From: an uncultured Kangiella sp.
Lineage (GTDB): Bacteria > Pseudomonadota > Gammaproteobacteria > Enterobacterales > DSM-103792
DNA: 17,943 nt
Assembly: GCA_946481205.1 (NCBI GenBank)
Contig: CAMLNB010000053.1
Span: forward strand, 1-17,943
Direction of reading: 5' to 3'
Part shown: in pieces, positions 14,623 to 17,943 of the stretch
How the letters are laid out: every line of letters begins with the position of its first letter
Numbering within the stretch: the first letter of the stretch is position 1
Position numbers and translations under genes: made by a program
The notes under the pieces: model-generated
The model's input: only the letters and a program-made list of their open reading frames with translations
Databases searched by the model: none
What the model was told of the DNA's origin: nothing

Positions 14623-15699
14623 ATGTGGCTCCGTTTGATTACTGCAGCCTGGTTGGCAGGGATGACCCTCAACAGCATTGCCAACGCCGCGTCCGGCTTT
14701 CAGCTGCACAAGCTGGCCGACGGCATCTACACTACCGAGCGCAAAGAGCCGGCTGGCCTGATGTTTGATGCCAACAATACGTTTCTGATCCGCGAACACG
14801 ATGTGGTGGTGGTTGATAGCAATATCAGCCCGGACTCCACCCGCGAAGTGCTGGCCGCATTGCGCAAGCTCACCGACAAACCGGTGCGCTATGTCATCAA
14901 CACGCACTGGCATGAAGACCATATTCTCGGTAACAGTGTCTGGCGCGAGGCGTATCCCGCAGTGCAGTTCATTGGCCATGTTCAAAGCCATGCCGATCTC
15001 GCTACCACCGGCCTGGCCAACCGCAAAGGCTTGCTGGAAAGTGGCGCGGGCGGCGTCGCGAGTTTGCGCAATGCCATCAGCACCGGCAAAGGCCTCGCCG
15101 GCAATGCACTGACCGACGAAGAGCGCGTTAGCCATCAAAGCGATATTTTTCTGGTTGAGCGGTATCTGAAAGAGGCGGGCAGCTTGCCGATTGTCTACCC
15201 GGATCTGGAAGTGGAGTCGCGGCTGGTGCTCGCCGATGCTAAGCGCCCGATTGAGATTCGTTTTCTGGGCGCGGCTCACACCCGTTCCGATCTGGTGGTT
15301 TGGTTGCCAGCGGAAAAGCTCTTGATCGCTGGCGATCTGGTCGTCTGGCCCATTCCCTTGGTTGGCTCCACCTCGTACCCGGCGGCGTATGCGCAGAGTC
15401 TGCAGCAGCTACTCGATTTGCAACCTGCCGTCATCGTGCCGGGTCATGGCCCGGTGTTTCGTGACACGATTTATGTCCAGCAGGTGCTGGCGCTGCTGAA
15501 CAGCTTGACCGCGCAGGTCGCGGCCGCCAAGCAGCGTGGTGAAACGCTGGAGCAGCTGCGCAAGTCGGTTGACTTGTCGGTGCATCGGCAGCAGCTGGCT
15601 GGCGATTCGGCATTGCTGAAACTGATCTTCGGCATGTATGTGCAAAGCTCAGGTGTTGCGGCTGCGTTTCAGGAGTTGCAACCTGCCACCACACCGTAA
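14623..15699 (+). CDS. Exported metallo-beta-lactamase-fold hydrolase
   Basis: A 358-residue protein from ATG 14623, with a weak GGGAAG 6 bases upstream. Its N-terminus (MWLRLITAAWLAGMTLNSIANAAS) is a signal peptide, so it acts in the periplasm. The metal-binding pattern is complete: HWHEDH with His95, His97, Asp99 and His100, then His219 (GAAHTRSD), Asp238 (AGDLV) and His275 (PGHGP). This is the binuclear zinc arrangement of glyoxalase-II/SoxH-like hydrolases. A 60-residue stretch (about 120-185) between the motif and the next ligand holds an insert rich in Gly and Ala. The last 80 residues form a helical tail. True beta-lactamase activity is not implied; thioester, lactone or other ester substrates are equally possible. 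It is divergent from the S41-like gene and followed by a REP-like palindrome. Confidence 0.88.
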   Translation: MWLRLITAAWLAGMTLNSIANAASGFQLHKLADGIYTTERKEPAGLMFDANNTFLIREHDVVVVDSNISPDSTREVLAALRKLTDKPVRYVINTHWHEDHILGNSVWREAYPAVQFIGHVQSHADLATTGLANRKGLLESGAGGVASLRNAISTGKGLAGNALTDEERVSHQSDIFLVERYLKEAGSLPIVYPDLEVESRLVLADAKRPIEIRFLGAAHTRSDLVVWLPAEKLLIAGDLVVWPIPLVGSTSYPAAYAQSLQQLLDLQPAVIVPGHGPVFRDTIYVQQVLALLNSLTAQVAAAKQRGETLEQLRKSVDLSVHRQQLAGDSALLKLIFGMYVQSSGVAAAFQELQPATTP

Positions 15700-15734
15700 G
15701 CGGTAGTGCGTGGTCTTGAGTGCATTCGCTTCTC

Positions 15735-15799
15735 TTGTAGCAGCAAGCGTGGTCGCGATACGCTTTTCTGCACAATCGCGACCGCGGTTGCCCCTACAA
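15735..15799. repeat. REP-like imperfect palindrome
   Basis: Two 25-base arms face each other: left 15735-15759 begins TTGTAGCAGCAAGC and ends GGTCGCGAT; right 15775-15799 starts ATCGCGACC and ends CCCCTACAA. They match at 21 of 25 positions around a 15-base spacer. The outline TTGTAG..GC....GGTCGCGAT is like the repetitive extragenic palindromes of pseudomonads and xanthomonads that are moved by RAYT (TnpA-REP) transposases. It fills the gap between the hydrolase and GNAT genes. No RAYT gene is in the window. Confidence 0.72.
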
Positions 15800-15824
15800 A
15801 ACATGCCTCGATTGGGTATGCACC

Positions 15825-16316
15825 ATGCCGAACCACACCGCTGCGCAGATTCGCTATGCCACCTCCGAAGACGTGCCGCTGATTCTGCGCTTTATCCATG
15901 AACTGGCTGCCGCCGAACAGTTTCCCGGTTCGGTGATGGTGACCGAGGCGGATCTGCTGCGCCGGCTGTTCGGTCCGGAAAAACTGGCTGAGGCGATTAT
16001 CGTTGAGTCACAACAGCGGCCGGTGGGCTTTGCCGTGTTCTACCAAACCTTCTCGACCACAACCGGTCAAGCCGGACTGCATCTGGATGACGTTTATCTG
16101 AATGCCGCCGTGCGTGGGCAGGGCATTGGCAAACAGATCTTTGCCTGGTTGGCTGCGGAAGCGTTGCGTCGCGATTGCGCGCGCTTTGAATGGTGGTCTT
16201 TGCGCTGGAATGATGAGGCCAATCGGTTCTATGGCAGGATTCAGGCTTCCCAGCGGGATGAGTTGCAGATATACCGGCTGGAACGGGATGGGATGCGGCG
16301 GCTCGTGACCGAATAG
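15825..16316 (+). CDS. GNAT-family N-acetyltransferase
   Basis: A 163-residue cytoplasmic acetyltransferase from ATG 15825; no strong ribosome site is visible. The fold is a single GNAT domain. It opens with IRYATSEDVPLILRFIHELA, has the acetyl-CoA-binding pyrophosphate loop VRGQGIGKQIF (about 96-106), and ends with the EWWSLRWNDEANRFYGRI helix/strand pattern. The sequence order (..FSTTTGQAGLHLDDVYLNAAVRGQGIG.., then a WN..A..FY motif) is that of spermidine/diamine or related amine acetyltransferases, so a small amine or amino acid is a fair guess, not a firm one. It follows the REP-like element and lies about 100 bases before the VOC gene on the same strand. Confidence 0.87.
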   Translation: MPNHTAAQIRYATSEDVPLILRFIHELAAAEQFPGSVMVTEADLLRRLFGPEKLAEAIIVESQQRPVGFAVFYQTFSTTTGQAGLHLDDVYLNAAVRGQGIGKQIFAWLAAEALRRDCARFEWWSLRWNDEANRFYGRIQASQRDELQIYRLERDGMRRLVTE

Positions 16317-16416
16317 CGCCGCATCGTTCCCGGTGTTGTCTTTTCTGCTGGCAGTTCGTCATCACGCAACCGCGGCGTTTCATGCAGTGCCGCAGCAACC
16401 CGCAAGGAGGTGCTGT

Positions 16417-16911
16417 ATGAGCAAGGCAAGCCATTCCAGTCAGGGCAAAAAAGCGGTCAAACCGATCCCCGATGGCTATCACGCGCTAACGCCGTATCTG
16501 ATCGTCAATGACGCCGATGCCGCGATTGCGTTTTACCGCAAGGCACTCGGTGCCAGCGAATTGTTTCGGATGCCAGGACCGGACGGCAAGATCGGTCACG
16601 CCGAGATCCGACTAGGTGATTCGGTGCTGATGCTGGCCGATGAGCACCCGGCCATGCACGCGTATGGCCCCAAGCATTACGGTGGTACGCCGATCAACCT
16701 GATGCTGTATGTGGAAGATGTCGATGCCGTCGTCGATGGCGCATTGAAAGCCGGTGCGACGCTGGTACGGCCGGTGGCCGATCAGTTCTACGGTGATCGC
16801 AGCGGCATCATCACCGATCCGTTCGGTCACAACTGGTTTATCGCCACCCATATCGAAGATGTGCCGCCGGAAGAATTGGCAACCCGCGCAGCGGCGCAGG
16901 AGAAGTGTTAG
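16417..16911 (+). CDS. VOC-superfamily protein, PhnB/glyoxalase-like
   Basis: A 164-residue protein. The ATG at 16417 is set by an excellent ribosome site, AAGGAGGT (16404-16411), 5 bases upstream; the frame is open earlier but without such a signal. After a short basic N-terminus, residues from about 19 form a single VOC domain with two betaalphabetabetabeta repeats: ALTPYLIVNDADAAIAFYRKALGA, then INLMLYVEDVDAVVDGALKAGATLVRPV, and the C-terminal DRSGIITDPFGHNWFIATH. This is the PhnB-like subgroup (bleomycin/glyoxalase-related fold), whose members range from metal-dependent enzymes to proteins of unknown activity. It is cytoplasmic. It is 100 bases downstream of the GNAT gene and may share a transcript. 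The specific substrate is unknown. Confidence 0.9.
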   Translation: MSKASHSSQGKKAVKPIPDGYHALTPYLIVNDADAAIAFYRKALGASELFRMPGPDGKIGHAEIRLGDSVLMLADEHPAMHAYGPKHYGGTPINLMLYVEDVDAVVDGALKAGATLVRPVADQFYGDRSGIITDPFGHNWFIATHIEDVPPEELATRAAAQEKC

Positions 16912-16923
16912 TCAATGCGTTGT

Positions 16924-17045
16924 AGGTTGGGCTGCAAAGCCCAGCGGCGGTGGCTGCGGATGGAGCCGATATAGGACTTAGCCAAACTTCCGCTCGGTAG
17001 CTGGATTTCATTCGGCGGAATACACCTGCGGGTGTTCCACAACCT
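16924..17045. repeat. Composite hairpin element (degenerate REP/BIME-like)
   Basis: The 122-base stretch is bounded by AGGTTG (16924-16929) and its complement CAACCT (17040-17045). The left hairpin pairs 16926-16933 with 16938-16945 through a GCAA tetraloop (GTTGGGCT/AGCCCAGC, with one G-U pair). The right hairpin pairs ACACC (17022-17026) with GGTGT (17031-17035), extended by GGA/TCC after a bulge. No open reading frame of note lies inside. It sits at the junction of GC-rich core genes and the lower-GC orphan gene. Confidence 0.45.
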
Positions 17046-17058
17046 GATCTTGCAAGCG

Positions 17059-17709
17059 TCAGCTTTCCAGTGAACCAGCGTGGGATAGCACATAGCGTTG
17101 AAGAATAATAGCAGAGGGGCCTAGTTCGCTCTTTGCAACTCTAATCATCTCTGCTGCTTGCGGAGTATTCCCACGAAAATCGACCTTTTCCACATGCCAT
17201 TCTGCTTCGATCTCTGATTTAGTGAGGGATCGGTGCTGAAGAACGATATGGAAGCTCATTGGCTTATGAAATAATCTGCAACATGGGATTCTCCCTACAT
17301 GCACTTCATTGGAGTTGATGGAAAGTGCGCTCATGTGTGGTACGTAGATGAACTTGATCATGAAAATGCAATTCGGATCAGGAGTCCCGAGCCAGTTAAT
17401 GAGTTCCTTATTGCCACTTGCTCTGAGTGGCGGGAGTGGTCTCGAGAATGGGGCAAAGAATAGAAATGGTCCGAAGAAGCAATGGTCTTGGTATTCGTAT
17501 GGCGGCTCAAGTTTATGTCGTATATTTCCTGCTTTGAAGCTGAATCTGCCAGAAGCATGTAGTGATATGTGTGTGTCTTTTGATAGCTGCGGGCAGTTCT
17601 GAATGTATATATCTCCAGCCTTCCCATGGCAGGTTACTCTCCACACTGCGCTAGCAGGCGATTCTTGGGAGCCGAACGCAAACCTAATCGTATGATTTTT
17701 CTTTGTCAT
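17059..17709 (-). CDS. Hypothetical protein, lower-GC orphan
   Basis: A 216-residue protein if started at ATG 17709 (MTKKNHTIRFAFGS). The frame extends upstream to 17775 and 17805, but no clear ribosome site supports any start. The N-terminal 60 residues (TIRFAFGSQESPASAVWRVTCHGKAGDIYIQ, followed by HISLHASGRFSFK further on) resemble the start of a widespread family of uncharacterised bacterial proteins with the pattern RFRFG....S..WR....G..DVY....L.G..K.SLH.SG. No enzyme motif or membrane segment stands out. Base composition is visibly more AT-rich than the neighbours, with less restricted codon use, which suggests horizontal acquisition. It is oriented against the upstream VOC gene and next to a repeat element. 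No function is proposed. Confidence 0.6.
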   Translation of the reverse strand: MTKKNHTIRFAFGSQESPASAVWRVTCHGKAGDIYIQNCPQLSKDTHISLHASGRFSFKAGNIRHKLEPPYEYQDHCFFGPFLFFAPFSRPLPPLRASGNKELINWLGTPDPNCIFMIKFIYVPHMSALSINSNEVHVGRIPCCRLFHKPMSFHIVLQHRSLTKSEIEAEWHVEKVDFRGNTPQAAEMIRVAKSELGPSAIILQRYVLSHAGSLES

Positions 17710-17875
17710 TGCTTGGTGTTGCTCGGATATCGAGATGCATGAGGTAGGTAATACTAGCTCAGGGTAATTGCGCATGCCGGTCTGTCGTTTGCGTGGAGAA
17801 GACAATCGCGGGCCACCACTCCCACAGCGGCTTTCGTCTCGTCAATCTTGTGCCCCGCAACACAGGTCAATCTTC

Positions 17876-17881
17876 TATAAT
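17876..17881 (+). promoter_or_regulatory. Consensus -10-like TATAAT near right edge
   Basis: A perfect TATAAT, preceded by TCTTC. The nearest -35-like hexamer, TTGTGC (17848-17853), is 22 bases upstream, longer than the usual 16-18. Downstream is a GC-rich tract containing GTCC and GGAC arms, cut by the window edge. It could drive a gene or small RNA that begins at the right edge. Confidence 0.35.
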
Positions 17882-17943
17882 CGCCACTATGCCTTGGGCG
17901 GTATGTCCTGCGTGGTGCGGACCGCGAGCCTGGGGCTGTCATT

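Noticed and set aside
15669..15899. 76-codon leftward frame across the REP-like palindrome
   Set aside because: It overlaps the hydrolase end, the palindrome and the GNAT start, so it is explained by the repeat.
17754..17942. 62-codon leftward frame at the right edge
   Set aside because: Arg-rich translation without family features, cut by the edge and overlapping a promoter-like site; not supported as a gene.
17881..17943. Start of a bacterial SRP (4.5S) RNA gene
   Set aside because: The GC-rich tract is suggestive, but the diagnostic GGTCAGG...GGAAG core is not present in the visible bases; kept only as a low-interest lead.

Overview
The window reads as chromosomal DNA of a GC-rich, Gram-negative gammaproteobacterium. 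The grounds are an outer-membrane TonB-dependent receptor, several exported proteins, a sucD end typical of Proteobacteria, and a REP-like palindrome of the pseudomonad/xanthomonad kind. No rRNA, tRNA, CRISPR array, transposase or phage gene was found. Genus cannot be fixed from the sequence alone.

Layout: (1) 1-379, the 3' end of sucD and a strong terminator. (2) 481-11102, a catabolic island: a LuxR-type regulator; a leftward, translationally coupled pair dgcN-dgcA (D-glutamate N-acetyltransferase family and dipeptide epimerase/N-acetyl-D-Glu racemase family); and, divergent from it, a rightward run of TonB-dependent receptor, exported cyanophycinase (cphE-like), YfcC-family permease and isoaspartyl dipeptidase (iadA-like). 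(3) 11219-13060, a DUF3465 protein and two leftward integral membrane proteins. (4) 13107-15699, an exported S41-like peptidase divergent from an exported metallo-beta-lactamase-fold hydrolase. (5) 15735-16911, a REP-like palindrome, a GNAT acetyltransferase and a VOC/PhnB-like protein. (6) 16924-17943, a composite hairpin element, a lower-GC orphan gene and a right edge with a -10-like motif.

The island is the most informative part. A coherent reading is that cyanophycin (a poly-Asp backbone with Arg side chains) or related isopeptides from other organisms are captured at the cell surface, cut by the exported cyanophycinase to beta-Asp-Arg, imported by the YfcC permease and split by the IadA-like enzyme. 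No cyanophycin synthetase (cphA) is in the window, so scavenging is more likely than storage. Three things make it unusual. DgcN/DgcA-type enzymes share the locus. The IadA-like protein lacks the first histidine of its metal-binding HxH motif and has Glu where E. coli IadA has the carboxylated Lys. The cyanophycinase carries about 130 extra residues near its N-terminus. A CT-N12-AG palindrome resembling a LuxR-family operator lies in the divergent dgcN/receptor intergenic region, so the neighbouring LuxR-type protein may control both arms.

Family assignments come from reading motifs. Substrates are inferred from context, and no database search was possible.
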